Below are positions 1-11,116 of a stretch of DNA of 64,000 bases, piece by piece (position 1 is the stretch's first letter; each line of letters begins with the position of its first letter). The notes beneath the pieces are model-generated. The model was not told the origin of the DNA. It did not search any database and saw nothing but the letters and a program-made list of their open reading frames with translations. The DNA is taken from NCBI RefSeq assembly GCF_036323735.1, contig NC_086034.1, positions 72,779,939 to 72,843,938 on the forward strand, given 5' to 3'. The stretch comes from Rattus norvegicus (taxonomy: Eukaryota; Chordata; Mammalia; Rodentia; Muridae). Both the position numbers and the translations under genes were made by a program.

Positions 1-1310
1 GACAAGGTTTCAATCTGTAGCCCAAAGTCTTCCTAAATTCTTGATCCTCCTGCCTCAGCCTCCTGGATGCTGGGATACCTGATATGTGCTATACCCTGTC
101 TGTGTGTACATCTGCAGTGCTGCTCTGTACTTAATGTTACATATTAACTCCAAATTACGTCATCTGTGTGCGCGTAATGTTACTCAGTCTTTCACCAGTG
201 AATTTGGTTGATGACCTTTGTTATTTCCCTTCTAAGTTTCCTTTTACTTCCGTTTGTTTAGTTTATATCTTTGTGGGATCTATACTCAATCTCTTCTCCC
301 CGCCCCCTCCTCTTTCTTTCGGACAATGTCTTATGTAACCCAGTTTGGCTTTGAATATGTGTAGCAGGGAATGGCCTTGAATTTCTAATCCTTCTACATC
401 TGCCCCTGGATGCTGGGATCGCCGACTGCTCGCCACCATGATAACCCCTTCCCTTCAGTGCCACTTTCTTAGCTTTGCTGACATTTTGCTTGTTTCTTTG
501 TTTTTGTTATTTTATAAATGACAGAGCATTTCTAACTGGATTTTTGTTTTTAGGAGTTTCGACTTTGGGATAATGAGCTGCAGTATGTGGACCAGCTTCT
601 CAAAGAGGATGTGAGAAATAACTCTGTGTGGAACCAAAGACACTTCGTCATTTCTAATACCACTGGCTACAGTGATCGCGCTGTGTTGGAGAGAGAAGTC
701 CAGTTAGTATCCTGTGTTGCTCATTCCCTCATTAAAAATTTGCATACCTGTCAGATGCTGGCACTGACACTGGGCACTCAGATGCTGCAAAATCAATACT
801 TTCCTGGGCCCTACAGACCTTTCCCAGGCCTTACAAACTCAAATGGGCAGATTTGGGGAAAACACATCCAGGATGAGTTTGCATGGAATATGTGTGTTGC
901 AGGCTCTTCAGTTTCTTAACCTGTTGTTGATTCTAGAGATTGTGAAGAAATTGATTTCATAGTGCCAGAAAGTTTCATTTTGGATCTGTTCTCACTAAAT
1001 TCTGTTGCATTTTAGATAGAAGTTCCCAAAGGCCAAGTTATTCTTGTGAGCATCTTGGCTGGGCAAGTGCCTGACTGGAGGTGCTGAGTAACACACTAGT
1101 GTTAAACAGATGACCCTAGGCATTGCCAGATGCATCTGCAGTGACAAAATCACACACGCGTGTGCGCACACTAACAGGTGTGTGTAAAACTGTAAGAGCT
1201 CTGAGCCAACTCTCCTCAACCCCTTTGTAATACAGGGTCTTGCTCTGTAGCCCAGGCTGGGCTAGAACTTGAGAGCTTTGTACTTGAGTGCTAGGATTCT
1301 GGGAATCCAC
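1..1310 (-). repeat. Three degraded antisense B1-like SINE fragments around the first Fnta exon
   Basis: Stretches at about 1-77, 320-422 and 1225-1300 carry antisense B1 wording: a CCAGGCTGG-like block, CCTGCCTC-like blocks and GTGCTGGGAT-like ends. They are diverged and lack clear tails or flanking duplications, so they are probably old insertions. The exon at 554-702 lies between the second and third fragments. Confidence 0.5.
554..702 (+). CDS. Fnta: Fnta coding exon (first in window)
   Basis: The exon follows a TTTTTAG acceptor and reads EFRLWDNELQYVDQLL in frame from its first base. It ends with CA before the donor GTTAGT, and the A opening the next exon completes a glutamine codon. 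It carries a prenyltransferase alpha repeat (NSVWNQRHFV). Confidence 0.95.
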
Positions 1311-4300
1311 ACACCCAAGGGGCTGTTCATGACCCAACATAAACAGTGAACGTCCGTGGAGGAAGTTCCGACTGCTGTAGAGGGCACCATTGCTTTTTTC
1401 TTGTGGAGTTTTTTTACCAATCAGAATCCTTTAGAGTTTCATACTATGTATGGGTTGACCCAAGTTGTAGTGAGTGGGTTTTAAATATTTAATATTTCTT
1501 ACTCACTGTGTTTTCACTGGGTTAGTTTTTAAAAGAGCTAAAATACTGACTACAAAGCGTTTGGAAAGTTGACGTTGGTCTCCCTTGAGGAGATTGGTGG
1601 CCTCTGCTATTAAAGACAAATAAACAAGATGCTCAGTTTGTCAGAATTTAGGTGTATTTCCTAAAGATGGCAGAATAATATTTAAAAAGTAATAGATGTA
1701 TTTATCAGGAATTCATGGTATGTTAATTGGAATTTTAATGCTTAATATAGGAAAGTATGTAGATCTGATTGTAGTTTCTTTATACTTTTCCCCTTTTTCC
1801 TATAAAAGTAATGTAGTATGTTTATTGGAAAAAATTAACTGTCAGGTTTAAAGACAAGACTTCCCTTTTCTTGAGCTGGAGCAGTAGTTTAGAGGGTAAA
1901 GCACTTGCCCAGCATGTGAAGAGCCGTGAATCTGGTCCCCAGGACACTGTGAAGCCAAGTGTGGTAGGGTGCACACATGTGTCCTTGGCACTTAGCTGAT
2001 CCAGGCAGGAACATCAGACGGTCAAGGTCATCCTTTGCTATGTAACAAGTCCTAGGCCAGCCTGGGCTACTTGAGATCCTTACTCTAAAGAGAGAGAGAA
2101 GGGAGGCTGGAGAGATGGCTCAGTGGTTAAGAGCACTGACTGCTCTTCCAGAGGTTCTGAGTTCAAATCCCAGCAGCCACATGGTGGCTCACAACCATCT
2201 GTAATGGGATCCGATGCCCTCTTCTGGTGTGTCTGAGGACAGCTACAGTGTACTCATATGAATAAAATAAATAAATCTTCAAAAAGAGAAAAGAAAGAAA
2301 AAGTGGTCAAAAGCTGTCTAATTCTCACTGTAGAATAAGCTGCACCTCTGTCTAGCCTCCCAAGCTTTGTGAGGACACTGCAGACATTTATGTACAGCGT
2401 TTTCTGCCTGTGCAGAGGGCTGTTTGTTTATGAGACGGCCTCATGTGTCACACACTGCCTTAGAGCACAGTACACGCACTGGTTCACTTTCTCAACTCCA
2501 GTATTCCTGCCTCCACCTCAGGGCTGGAACGACAGGCCCAGGCTACACAGCGGGGCTTGTTTACTCCTGTTTTATTTACTGTGTCTTCGCTCTAGTTCTG
2601 TGCTAGTACAGTCTGCTGCTGTAGGTTAAGTCTATTTTACCTAAATTACTTGGGACCATTTTTGCTTGACATTTTGGAATACTGGCATCGCGTTATAATT
2701 GATTATTAATCTTATATAAGATATTATAAGATATACTCATGACCAGTTTTATTTTTATCCTTTGTAACTTCCATAACATTTTTCTTTCTTTTTTTTTTTT
2801 TTCTTTTTCCTTTTTTTTTTTTTGAAACAAGGTCTCATTGAGCAGCGGTGGCTGACATGGAACATACTTTGTAGTCAAGGCTGGCATTGAACTCACAGAG
2901 ACCCCCTGCCTCTGCCTCTCCAGTGCCGCCATTAGAAGTCTGTACCATCACCCAGTTCCATGGCATTTCTTTAAATTTATTTATTTTTTTTATTATTTTT
3001 TTTTAAGATTTTATTTTATTGTATATGAGTACACTGTAGCTGCCTTCAGACACACCAGAAGAGGGCATCAGATCTCATTACAGATGGTTATGAGCCACCA
3101 TGTGGTTGCTGGGATTTGAACTCAGGATCTCAGGAAGAGCAGTTGGTGCTCTTAACCACTGAGCCATCTCTCCAGCCCCCTCCATGGCATTTCTTATAGC
3201 TCATAAAGTGACGTCGATCACTGAGACTTTCTTAGGCATACGTTGACCTTTGACTCACTACCCCCAGTTGCAGTGTGAATACAAGACAGGTCTTTTAGCT
3301 AACCTTCTCTTCAGAAGGAAAAATACTCAATATTCTTTTTTTCTTTCAAAAACTATGTAGTTGTTTTGAGGATCCAATCCAAAGTAAAGTCTTTTAAGAC
3401 TGATTTTGTGTGTACATGTACCTGCACATGCTACATGTGTACAGAGACTAACGGCTTCAGGGGAAGCTGGGAAAAGAGGGATAGCTTTCGGTCCCCAGCT
3501 CCGAAAAAAAGAACCAAAAAAAAAAGAGGGATAGCAGATAACTGTGAGCTGCTGGACTTGGGTGCTCCGGAAGAGTAGGAAGTCCTCTTACCCTCCAGGC
3601 CATCTCCAGCCCTCTGTCTGTCTTCAAAGGAAAATCCCAGATGTTTATTCTGCGTGTGAGTGTTTTGTCTGCGAGTTCGCCTCCATATCACCTACTTGCA
3701 GTGCTTGAAGTGGATGGAAGCGGTCGTTGGATGCCCTGGGACTGGAATTACAGACGGTTGTGATCTGCCGTGTGCATGCAGGGAGTTTGGGAGAGCCAGT
3801 GCTCTCAGCTGCTGAGCCATGGCAACAGCGCCATGTCTTAGCAGGAAGCAGGGCGTTGAGACAAGTTGACAACTGCACAGTTAAGGACGCTCTTCCTGGG
3901 GTTGGCACTCCAGTGGTAGCAGGAGCCACTGGCAGGCAGAAGTGAGTGCTGACAGAGGGAAAGGGGAAAGCTGCTAAAACTGTGTCGACTTGACCTGTTC
4001 ATTTAAACTTCTGTCTGTATTTTCTTACAGATATACTCTGGAAATGATCAAATTAGTGCCACACAATGAGAGTGCGTGGAACTACTTGAAAGGGTAAGGC
4101 ACTGACTGCGCTTACTCATTTGTCACCAGAGAGCCAGGAGCCCACTGCTAGTGACAGCACGGAGTGAGCTCCATAAGCAGGCTCTAAGGGGCGTGAGGGA
4201 GTTCTCCGGGTCAGCACAGCTGATAGTCAGAGCAGAGTGTGGTTGTGGTGACCCTAGGCATCGTGCCCTCTGTCTTTCCCTTCCCACCCCCAAGAACACA

Positions 4301-5764
4301 GCACAGAGGGAACGGCAGTGTGTGTCACTAGGATTTACAACTCGTGCAGGGATTTGCTTTCTAAGTGCTGAAGTCTTTGTTTCAAAGAACGGAACACACC
4401 ATTCATGAGGGCTCAGTATAGCTGGGCAGCATAAACTTGACAAAAAGTCACTCAGATGGGTGGCCAACCCTCCCCCTTCAACGTGTCTTCCAGTGACAAG
4501 TCTTACTCCTAAAAAGGTTTCCGAGGTTTGACCCTTGACCCAGCCTAGCTCCTCAGCCCACAGACCATACCTGAGGCCCAGTCTTACTTGGAGATGTGGC
4601 ATGACCTATAATCCCCTAAGTAGCTGAGGTGTGGAAAATTACCTCAAAAACAAGGAGAGATGTCTCTCTTGATCTTTTTACCTCTCAGAGGAGTTCTTTT
4701 CTTTCTGCTTCAATAGCATATGTCATGGAACTGAGTTATCATTGGTTGTTTTACAACTTTCTTGGGTGGATCTGGTTTATAGCAGGTCGCTCTCAGACCG
4801 TGACACTGACGGTGACTTGAGCTTCTTATTTTCTCCCTCCACTTTCCAGATGCTGAGATCACAGATGTGCACCACCGTACCTGGGTTGTGCACGGCTGGG
4901 CAGTGAACCCATGGCCTTGTGCACGCTGGGCAGGCACTTTGCCAACTGAGCCACATCCCCAGTCCAACTTCATTGTATTTTAAGTTAATTTTTTTTTTCC
5001 AGAGCTGAGGACCGAACTCAGGGCCTTGTGCTTACTAGGCAAGCGCTCTACCACTGAGCTAAATCCCCAACCCCTTAAGTTAATTTTTATTCAACTTTAA
5101 GTCTCCGTCAATAAGGCCCACACTGTTTAAAATAAGTTTTCTTCTTTTCCCATCTCACTTGTTCATAACAAGTCTTCCCTTTTGTGCCTGAGGTTTACTT
5201 TCTCCTGATCTCTGTGTGTGTGTGTGCTCTCTCAGAATGGAGTTTTGTTTTGTTCTGTTTCGTTGTAGGATTTTGCAGGACCGTGGTCTTTCCAGATACC
5301 CTAATCTATTAAACCAGTTGCTTGATTTACAACCAAGTCACAGCTCCCCCTACCTAATTGCCTTTCTTGTGGATATCTATGAAGACATGCTGGAAAACCA
5401 GTGTGACAACAAGGAGGACATTCTTAATAAAGCACTAGAGGTGAGTTCGAGTGCAGCAGGGTCCTCACTGCCTCACCCGCTGCCACCGCTGCTGCCACAT
5501 CTCCCGGCGGCTCTCGGCGTTCTTTCTGATTTGGGGTACCACTGTCAGTGTGTAACTGCTGTATGGTGTCTCCTTTGTGCAGGAACCACCTTACATTGAT
5601 ATAAGCCCTTGAGAGGGAATTAATACATTTTTATTTTTCATTTTCAGTTATGTGAGATTCTAGCTAAAGAAAAGGACACTATAAGAAAGGAATATTGGAG
5701 ATATATTGGACGGTCCCTCCAGAGTAAACACAGCAGAGAAAGTGACATACCGGCGAGTGTATAG
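554..5764 (+). CDS. Fnta: Protein farnesyltransferase/geranylgeranyltransferase I subunit alpha, last four coding exons (partial)
   Basis: This is the 3' part of the gene for the alpha subunit shared by farnesyltransferase and geranylgeranyltransferase type I. These cytosolic enzymes attach isoprenoids to C-terminal CaaX cysteines of Ras-type GTPases. Four exons (554-702, 4031-4093, 5269-5440, 5648-5764) join in phase and give 166 residues, which fits the C-terminal part of the 377-residue protein I recall; the earlier exons lie upstream of the window. Prenyltransferase-alpha helical repeats are visible as the W-N-x-R type motifs NNSVWNQRHFV in the first exon and NESAWNYLKG at the second. The protein ends SDIPASV before TAG. 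Splice sites are canonical: donors GTTAGT, GTAAGG and GTGAGT, and AG acceptors. I recognise the family from its sequence and am very sure. Residue numbering is from memory of family length. Confidence 0.97.
1873..2096 (+). mobile_element. B4 SINE
   Basis: A sense B4-type element. It has a tRNA-like head with an AGCACTTGCCCAGCATG block, followed by a B1-like half with GCCAGCCTGGGCTACTTGAGA and an A/G-rich tail. Diverged. It lies in the Fnta intron between 702 and 4031. Confidence 0.7.
2104..2301 (+). mobile_element. B2 SINE, sense
   Basis: Good match to B2: it opens GGCTGGAGAGATGGCTCAGT, has the tRNA-derived B box GTTCAAATCCC and the CCCTCTTCTGGTGTGTCTGA block, and ends in AATAAATAAATC plus an A-rich tail. 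The tRNA-like head contains an RNA polymerase III promoter. Confidence 0.9.
2785..2960 (-). mobile_element. B1 SINE, antisense, with poly-T (tail) at its left
   Basis: T-rich tail at 2785-2823, then an antisense B1 body with GGCTGGCATTGAACTCACAG and GCCTCTGCCTCTCCAGTGC. It lies just left of the B2 at 2972. Confidence 0.8.
2972..3180 (-). mobile_element. B2 SINE, antisense, with 15 bp target-site duplication
   Basis: A complete antisense B2 ending GCCATCTCTCCAGCCCC. It is flanked by perfect 15 bp copies of TCCATGGCATTTCTT at 2957-2971 and 3181-3195, which fix the insertion limits. Confidence 0.92.
3486..3521 (+). mobile_element. Extremely truncated ID element with target-site duplication
   Basis: Only the last 18 or so bases of an ID element (GGTCCCCAGCTCCG) plus an A-rich tail are present. 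Perfect 14 bp copies of AAAAGAGGGATAGC flank it at 3472-3485 and 3522-3535. It is a true but heavily 5'-truncated retroinsertion. Confidence 0.85.
4031..4093 (+). CDS. Fnta: Fnta coding exon (second in window)
   Basis: A 63-base exon after TTTCTTACAG that encodes YTLEMIKLVPHNESAWNYLK. It ends with GG before GTAAGG, and the next exon supplies G to complete a glycine codon. Confidence 0.95.
4848..4965 (-). mobile_element. B4-type SINE fragment, antisense
   Basis: Antisense B1-like and ID-like halves (CAGATGTGCACCACCGTACC, then GCACTTTGCCAACTGAGCCA and ATCCCCAGTCC) in the Fnta intron, just before a younger ID insertion. Confidence 0.6.
4994..5074 (-). mobile_element. ID SINE (BC1-derived), antisense
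   Basis: An antisense ID element ending GAGCTAAATCCCCAACCCC, with the short T-rich tail at its left. It is flanked by TTAAGTTAATTTTT at 4980-4993 and again at 5075-5088. This family is strongly amplified in rat. Confidence 0.93.
5269..5440 (+). CDS. Fnta: Fnta coding exon (third in window)
   Basis: A 172-base exon after CGTTGTAG that begins ILQDRGLSRYPNLLNQL and ends ILNKALE before GTGAGT, on a codon boundary. Confidence 0.95.
5648..5764 (+). CDS. Fnta: Fnta terminal coding exon
   Basis: This exon follows TTTTCAG after an intron of only 207 bases. It encodes 38 residues from LCEILAKEKDTIRKEYW to SDIPASV and stops at TAG (5762-5764). Confidence 0.95.
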   Translation, partial: LCEILAKEKDTIRKEYWRYIGRSLQSKHSRESDIPASV

Positions 5765-6255
5765 CAGCAAGAGCGGCTGGAAGAAGTGGACAATGCTTTC
5801 TAAGGCCTCTTATTCGGGAGTGTAGAGCGGTTAGAGCGGTCATCTCATGCCTGTGAGCTAACGTTGTCCAGGTGCTGTTTCTAACAAGAACTAAGGATGA
5901 CTCCTGTGTGCTGACGCTGTTCAGACTAGCTAAGAGTCGATTTCCTAAAGCAAGGTCATTGGAGGGGAGGGTGAAGAAAACTTTCCCGTAAAGGAACTAC
6001 TGCTTTTGTAGTCTTCCCAACATTTAATCCAATCCTGTAGAATCAGCATCTCCTGAAAGACATGGTGCACGGCTGTGTGCTGGGCGTGGCTAAGGGCAGC
6101 TGTGTCATGGGTTTGCAGTCATGGGAACCTCGGAGCGCTGCCCGGGACTGCATTGATGATTAGGGCTGCTGGCCTCACCCACAGGATCTTGCTATCACTG
6201 TAACCAACTAATGCCAAAAGAAAGGTTTTATAATAAAATCACATTATCTACAAAC
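5765..6255 (+). other. Fnta: Fnta 3' untranslated region
   Basis: A non-coding stretch of about 490 bases runs from the Fnta stop codon to just past the AATAAA signal at 6232. The end is inferred from the usual 10-30 base distance between signal and cleavage site, so it is approximate. No SINE interrupts it. Confidence 0.75.
6232..6237 (+). terminator. Fnta: Fnta polyadenylation signal AATAAA
   Basis: A canonical AATAAA about 470 bases after the stop codon, with a GT-rich stretch (GTGCTTGGTGTTT) starting about 30 bases later. This is the expected arrangement for cleavage near 6250. Confidence 0.8.
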
Positions 6256-7049
6256 AGCTCCATAGTGCTTGGTGTTTAACAGTATATAAGGGACAAGCAA
6301 GGAGCCCAGTGCCTGGGAGGCCAAGACAGGAGTGGTGCTGCAAGGCTGAGGCCAGTCTGGACTACACAGACAGGTTCAGGCCACTTCAGAATACAGAGGG
6401 CGGCCTTCTTTGAAAAAAAATGTCAAAAAATGAGAAAGAAAATATTACTATACAATATGTGATTAAGGGAGGTTAATGTAAATTTGTTTAAAATGGAAAT
6501 TGGTCCTTTTTTTACTGTGAGCAACAAAATCTACTTGATAATTTACCTGGATTTATTCAGCACAGCTCACAGTCACTGCCTCATCTAGACGTTCACCCCG
6601 CATCCACACCATGCAATAGCAACAGGTTTCTGCTGCCTGAACCAGGGCTGGGAAACCACTGTGTGAGGAGTTAGAAAGCACAGTCTGCTGCCGTCTCCAG
6701 GTCAGCCACCTTCTACAGGAGCACACCTGTGTGCTAACTGACCAAAGGACCTGAGTGGCTCACACTAGTGTGCTAGCTGCAGCAGCAGTCCATAGGAGTT
6801 TCCAGTGTTAGAACACCAAACCACAGCTAAGGAAATTACTGTGAGGGGTTGAATAATCCTCCACCACATAAACTTGGGAAATACCTTTTAGTAGAGAAAA
6901 TACATTTAAGTCATTTTTAACATTTGTTTTGTTTTTACATCTGATGTTAGTATTTGTCACTTGTTATCTCCCAAGTGTCTAGTTCTATATTTGAAATAGC
7001 ATAACATATCATAATCTCTCTGTTTTTAGTAGAAACAACAAAACACAGC

Positions 7050-7195
7050 CTCGTGGTCAACTATGGTGATGCCTGCCTCTAATGCCAGCATTTAGGAGGC
7101 AGAAGCAGGTGTATCTTTGTGAGTTCAAGACCAGCCTGCTCTACATTTCAGGGTCCAGGTCAGCCAGGCCACATAGGAAGGCTTTGTCTCACAAA
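7050..7195 (+). mobile_element. B1-like SINE, diverged
   Basis: Sense B1 wording: AATGCCAGCATTTAGGAGGC, GTGAGTTCAAGACCAGCCTG, and an end reading TTTGTCTCACAAAAACAA. Confidence 0.65.
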
Positions 7196-8904
7196 AACAA
7201 GCCAGTCAAAGAACATTTATCCTCAGAATGACTGTCAGTGACTTAACATTGTCGTGAGGGCTGCCGACTCAGCAGAGCTGTGAGGGACTAAGGGAGCATA
7301 GGGGCCCAGCACAGCAGCACAGCCGTGATCCTGCATGCAGAGATTCACCACAGGTTCAGGGGCGGTCAGCAACCAAAACAAGCAGGCATGGAGATGCACA
7401 CCTGTAAGTCCTATTATGTTCCAGAGGCTGCGGGAGGGCCAGAGCTAGCCTCAGATGTGCTTCTGTTAGCCTGTCTCACAGTCTGCTCCATGCCCTCCAC
7501 TCTGCCATCACTGCTTGTCTCTCAGGTCCTCCTTCCGCCCTTTGAAATACTTTGTGCTTTAGCGTTTGTTTCAAGAGTGTGTATGTCACTCGGCCTTGTT
7601 GGGCACGAGCAGACCCCTCATCATTAGCATGGCCCTCGAAGTGTCTTGTGCTGATCGGAGTCAGGTGTGACGTTCAGCTCAGTCAGCCTCCCAGTCAAGT
7701 GCCACCACAGCCTGCATACCCAGAACATTGGGTTCTCTTGGAGAACCCGTGTCGGTTCTCCGGGCAGAGACCGGATTCTAGTTTGACCGTCAAGAAACTG
7801 CCCAGCAGTCAGTGCAGACACGCACAGCGCTGAGAAGCAGGGGTTCAGTGCTCAGGCCTACGCTAGGAGCTAAGGGACACAAAAGCACCGGGCTGAGGGA
7901 GAGCCAGAGGCCACGGCCCGGAGGGGCAAATGCTGTGGAAGGCTGAATATGGACACGCTACAGCCAGGGCCCTCGGAAACTGAGCGAGAAACTGAGCGAC
8001 TACCTGCCCAGGAGCCAGCCAGCTGAGACTCCAGCACAGCCTGGGGCAGTGCTTTCTCCCCTTCCCCTCACTGAGGAAAGACTGCTGGTTGATCACTTTA
8101 TGGAGGGAGAATCTCCTCTGAGGGTGAATCCATTGGTAGATTTCCTGTGCTCAGAGGCTGGTCTCATAGGCAAGCAAATAAGGGCAGCCCTAATGGGAGC
8201 AGCAGGGGGTAGAGGGGAGGAAAGACACGAAGCTGGGAAGAGGGTGGAGAAGGGAATAGAGGAGGATCTTACCATATGTAATTCATTCTCTAAGAAAAAA
8301 AAAAAAAAACAACACAAGAATCTGCCGACATCCACAATTCTGCTACAGCATTGGAGTGGGTGGGCCTGGGGAGGGGTGGGCGCCTGCTTTGGGCTTCTTC
8401 AGAGTCCGTCTCCACTGGGTAGGAAGGAAGGACTGCTGAGCTCTGGTCCTGCAGCTTTGGCAGTCACATTCACTACTGTGGTGCTGGTGGCTGGGGATGA
8501 ATAAAGAAAGGGCAGAAGTGGGAAAGGGGACAGAACAGCACAAAAATGAGGGTTTCCTCCACTCACTGGCTTAGAGAGTCTTTGCTGTCTCATACTTAAC
8601 CAGAGGTCTTCCAGGATTTGAGCCACACTGAACTCCGGTCAGAGAAAAACAGAGCAGACATCCTCTGGCCAGATCCATGCTGCTCCAAACACCTGTCGTC
8701 TTCCTTGATCCACCACAAATAGCCCTGCCACTAATTCTGCTTGGATTTTGAAGCTGTGCTTTACAGAGGTGTCAGCATCTTCCTGGGAAGTCCCCTCCCC
8801 ATCTTTTCTTGAAAGCACTGTTTTATCAGCCCCCGCTGTGTGAGAATAGCATGAGCTCCGGGAGTCCATACCCAGTACCACAACATTAAATACATTGTTT
8901 CCCA

Positions 8905-9140
8905 CCCTCGGCTGTTGACTTAGTTCCTTTCGTATTGTAATAAAACACTATGACAAAAGCAACTGGGGAGGGGCAGATGTTTATTACTTTGGCTGGTTAT
9001 GCCAATGGCTTACAGGCTATCATTTCAGGGAAGATTCAGGAGCAGGCAGGGATGTGATGGCTGCCTGGACCATCATACTCAGGAAGCAAAGAACAGGAAA
9101 CGAAGCCTGTTAATAAAGAATCCCTTATTTCCAAACCAGC
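8905..9140 (-). repeat. Rodent LTR-like dispersed repeat, antisense
   Basis: The block GACTTAGTTCC...AAACACTATGACAAAAGCAACT resembles the reversed end of the LTR-like family at 24379 (TGCCTTGGTCACGGGGTCTC...AAACCCTAATTC). The family name is not certain. No coding content. Confidence 0.45.
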
Positions 9141-9270
9141 CTCCCGCACTGAGGACCGCAGAGGCATGTGAGCCTATGAAGGCTGTTTAACACCAAACGC
9201 ACCACATCCATGTGTTGTGAATATCTCTTTGTGTCAGTACGTATCATTACAGCATAACTTAATGTCACTT

Positions 9271-9271
<1 letters not shown>

Positions 9272-9304
<33 letters not shown>
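9272..9304 (+). repeat. (GT)n microsatellite
   Basis: About sixteen GT units in the Fnta-Pomk intergenic region. The run continues into a mixed GC/GT patch. Confidence 0.9.
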
Positions 9305-9306
<2 letters not shown>

Positions 9307-9565
9307 ACGCGCGTGTGTCCATGCATGTGCATTTGGAGAGCAAAGGACACGGTGAGCATCCTTACTCACCTTACCATGTGGGTCCTAGGGATCTCGGACT
9401 TAGATTGTCAGACTTGACGGCAAGCACCCTGACCTGCTGGCCCTCTCAGGCCCCTACAGCATCACTTCTTATTCTAGCAAACTGTATATAACACCCCTCA
9501 TGGTTTTATTCATTTTGTAAAAGGTTGTTTTGGATTTTACTTGATGTGCTTTGCGTGCTTATATG

Positions 9566-9730
9566 TCTGAGCACCACTGTGTGCAGTGCCTTCAGAGGGC
9601 AGAGGCAGAAGGTCTAATCCTCTAGAACTGGGTTGCAGGCAGTGGTTAGCTGCCAAGTGGATGACTGGAACCCTGGTCCCCTGGAAGAGCAACCAATGCT
9701 CTCACCTACTAAGCCGTCATCTCTCCAGCC
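9566..9730 (-). mobile_element. B2-type SINE, antisense
   Basis: It ends CATCTCTCCAGCCCC and carries GGAAGAGCAACCAATGCTCT, the usual antisense B2 blocks. Moderately diverged. Confidence 0.72.
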
Positions 9731-10719
9731 CCTATCCTAGCCATTTTAAGTGGGTATTTCAATGGCATCTCATACACATTATTTTACAGCCATTACCTCC
9801 ATCGTCACCAGAGGTTTTAAAGCTTCTCAAACGGAAACTATTCATTGAACAGTGTTCTTAATGGCATATATATATGCATATGTATATGTGTATATGTACA
9901 TATATGTGTATATATTTCATGTAATTTATTTCTTGCTGTTATATATCCAGGTATATTTTCTACAATAAATATCCTTGGTGCTGGAGAAATGGCTCCACAC
10001 TACCTGAGTTTAGTTCATAGCATTGATATTAGGTAGATCACAATTTCCAGCGAGTCTTTCTATCATTTCTTTGAGTTCTCTGGCATACCACATAGGCACG
10101 CATTTGTCAGTCCGAGAAGCAAAGGTTGCTTAGAGGGTTTTGTTTTGGTTTTTTTTTTTTTTTTTTTTTGAGAATTGTTTTGTTTTTGCCCCACTCCTCT
10201 GGTGCTTGATCAAGGTGCATGCTTCGAGTTAACACTCATCGTTTGGATAATAAACACAGATGGTTTTTTAAACCTGCACGCTGTACTGTCTTGATTTCGA
10301 ATCTGGAAAGTAGATCAGTTTTTTAAGTACAACAAATTAGGTGGTGTTATGTCTGATTTTCCATTTCCCACCCTTACCCCTCTCGTGACACATTAAGACC
10401 TTCCAGCCTTCACGTCGCTTGAAGTCTGTGAAGTGCAGCTTTGCGTCTCAGGTGGAAGCTCCACAGTCACCTTTACGTGTAGTTATCAAATCCAGAGGCA
10501 TCAGTACACTGAGGCTCAGTCTGCGATTTTCTCATGCTGCTTTTCTGACGATCCCTCTTTGGCAGCCGCCGCTTTGCAGAGAGTGTAGAACTGCAGATCG
10601 GGGAAACAACCCTCTGAGGTCCTCAGCCCCAGGCTCAACCCTGCTGCTGCTTCCTGGCGTTTACCAATTTGGCTAGAGGAAACCAGAACCAGGGGCTGGC
10701 TGGGTGAGGGTACACTGCC

Positions 10720-10835
10720 GCGGGCGTCCAGTGTGAGGCGGGAGGCGGCCACCAGAGGGCAGCCTAACGCTCGCCTCCGACCGCTTCCGGCCGCGCAGGC
10801 GTTCTGGGATGCGAGCCGGATTTGGTGGTCTCCAG
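10720..10835 (+). other. Pomk: Probable non-coding first exon of Pomk
   Basis: A CpG-rich stretch ending at GGTCTCCAG before the plausible donor GTAGGC at 10836. The Pomk start codon lies 8 bases inside a later exon, so at least one upstream non-coding exon must exist, and this is the best candidate. The start position is a guess. Confidence 0.4.
10749..10763 (+). promoter_or_regulatory. Predicted CTCF-type binding motif
   Basis: CCACCAGAGGGCAGC fits the core CTCF consensus CCASYAGRKGGCRSY at every position. It lies in the Pomk CpG-rich promoter. Binding itself cannot be shown from sequence. Confidence 0.6.
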
Positions 10836-10988
10836 GTAGGCTCCGGGGCGTAGTGAGGTGGGCCAGGGTTCTGTGGGGCCTTTCCGAACCCGACCCCCGG
10901 CCCCATCTTCCCGGCCCAGCCCCAGAGTGGGCTCTCATGGGGCTCAGCTGGGACTAGACTTGGAAACTGGTGCTGGCAGCGGCCCCTA

Positions 10989-11116
10989 GGGTGCTTACCG
11001 TGCACCCCTTCTCCGGGTGTTCATCGTGCAACTCCCCTCGGGTGCTCACCGAGAACCCCTCTCCGGGTGCGTACGGTGCACACCCGCTCAGGGTGCTTAC
11101 CGTGCACCGGGCGCTG
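10989..11116. repeat. Five-copy 25-26 bp minisatellite beside the Pomk promoter
   Basis: Units begin GGGTGC (or GGGTGT) at 10989, 11015, 11040, 11065 and 11091, and most carry TTACCGTGCACC-like cores. Copies differ by a few bases. The array sits about 150 bases after the inferred first-exon donor. Confidence 0.85.

Larger units (their letters stand above)
6256..10690. other. Fnta-Pomk intergenic interval
   Basis: About 4.4 kb with no exon I can support. Weak B1-like pieces occur at about 6310-6410 and 7050-7195. A rodent dispersed repeat lies at 8905-9140, a (GT)n run at 9272-9304, an antisense B2 at 9566-9730, a TATG-rich patch at 9867-9925 and a poly-T run near 10151-10169. Apart from these I see nothing recognisable in 6430-7040, 7200-8900 and 10170-10690. 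Confidence 0.6.
10690..10965 (+). promoter_or_regulatory. Pomk: CpG-rich promoter region of Pomk
   Basis: Dense CpG and GC content, including GGCGGGAGGCGG and CTTCCGGCCGCGC, in an otherwise AT-balanced interval 5.2 kb upstream of the first Pomk coding exon. No TATA box is evident, and a CTTCCGG ETS-like site is present. Assignment to Pomk is inferred from position and strand. A role shared with an unseen antisense transcript cannot be excluded. Confidence 0.65.
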
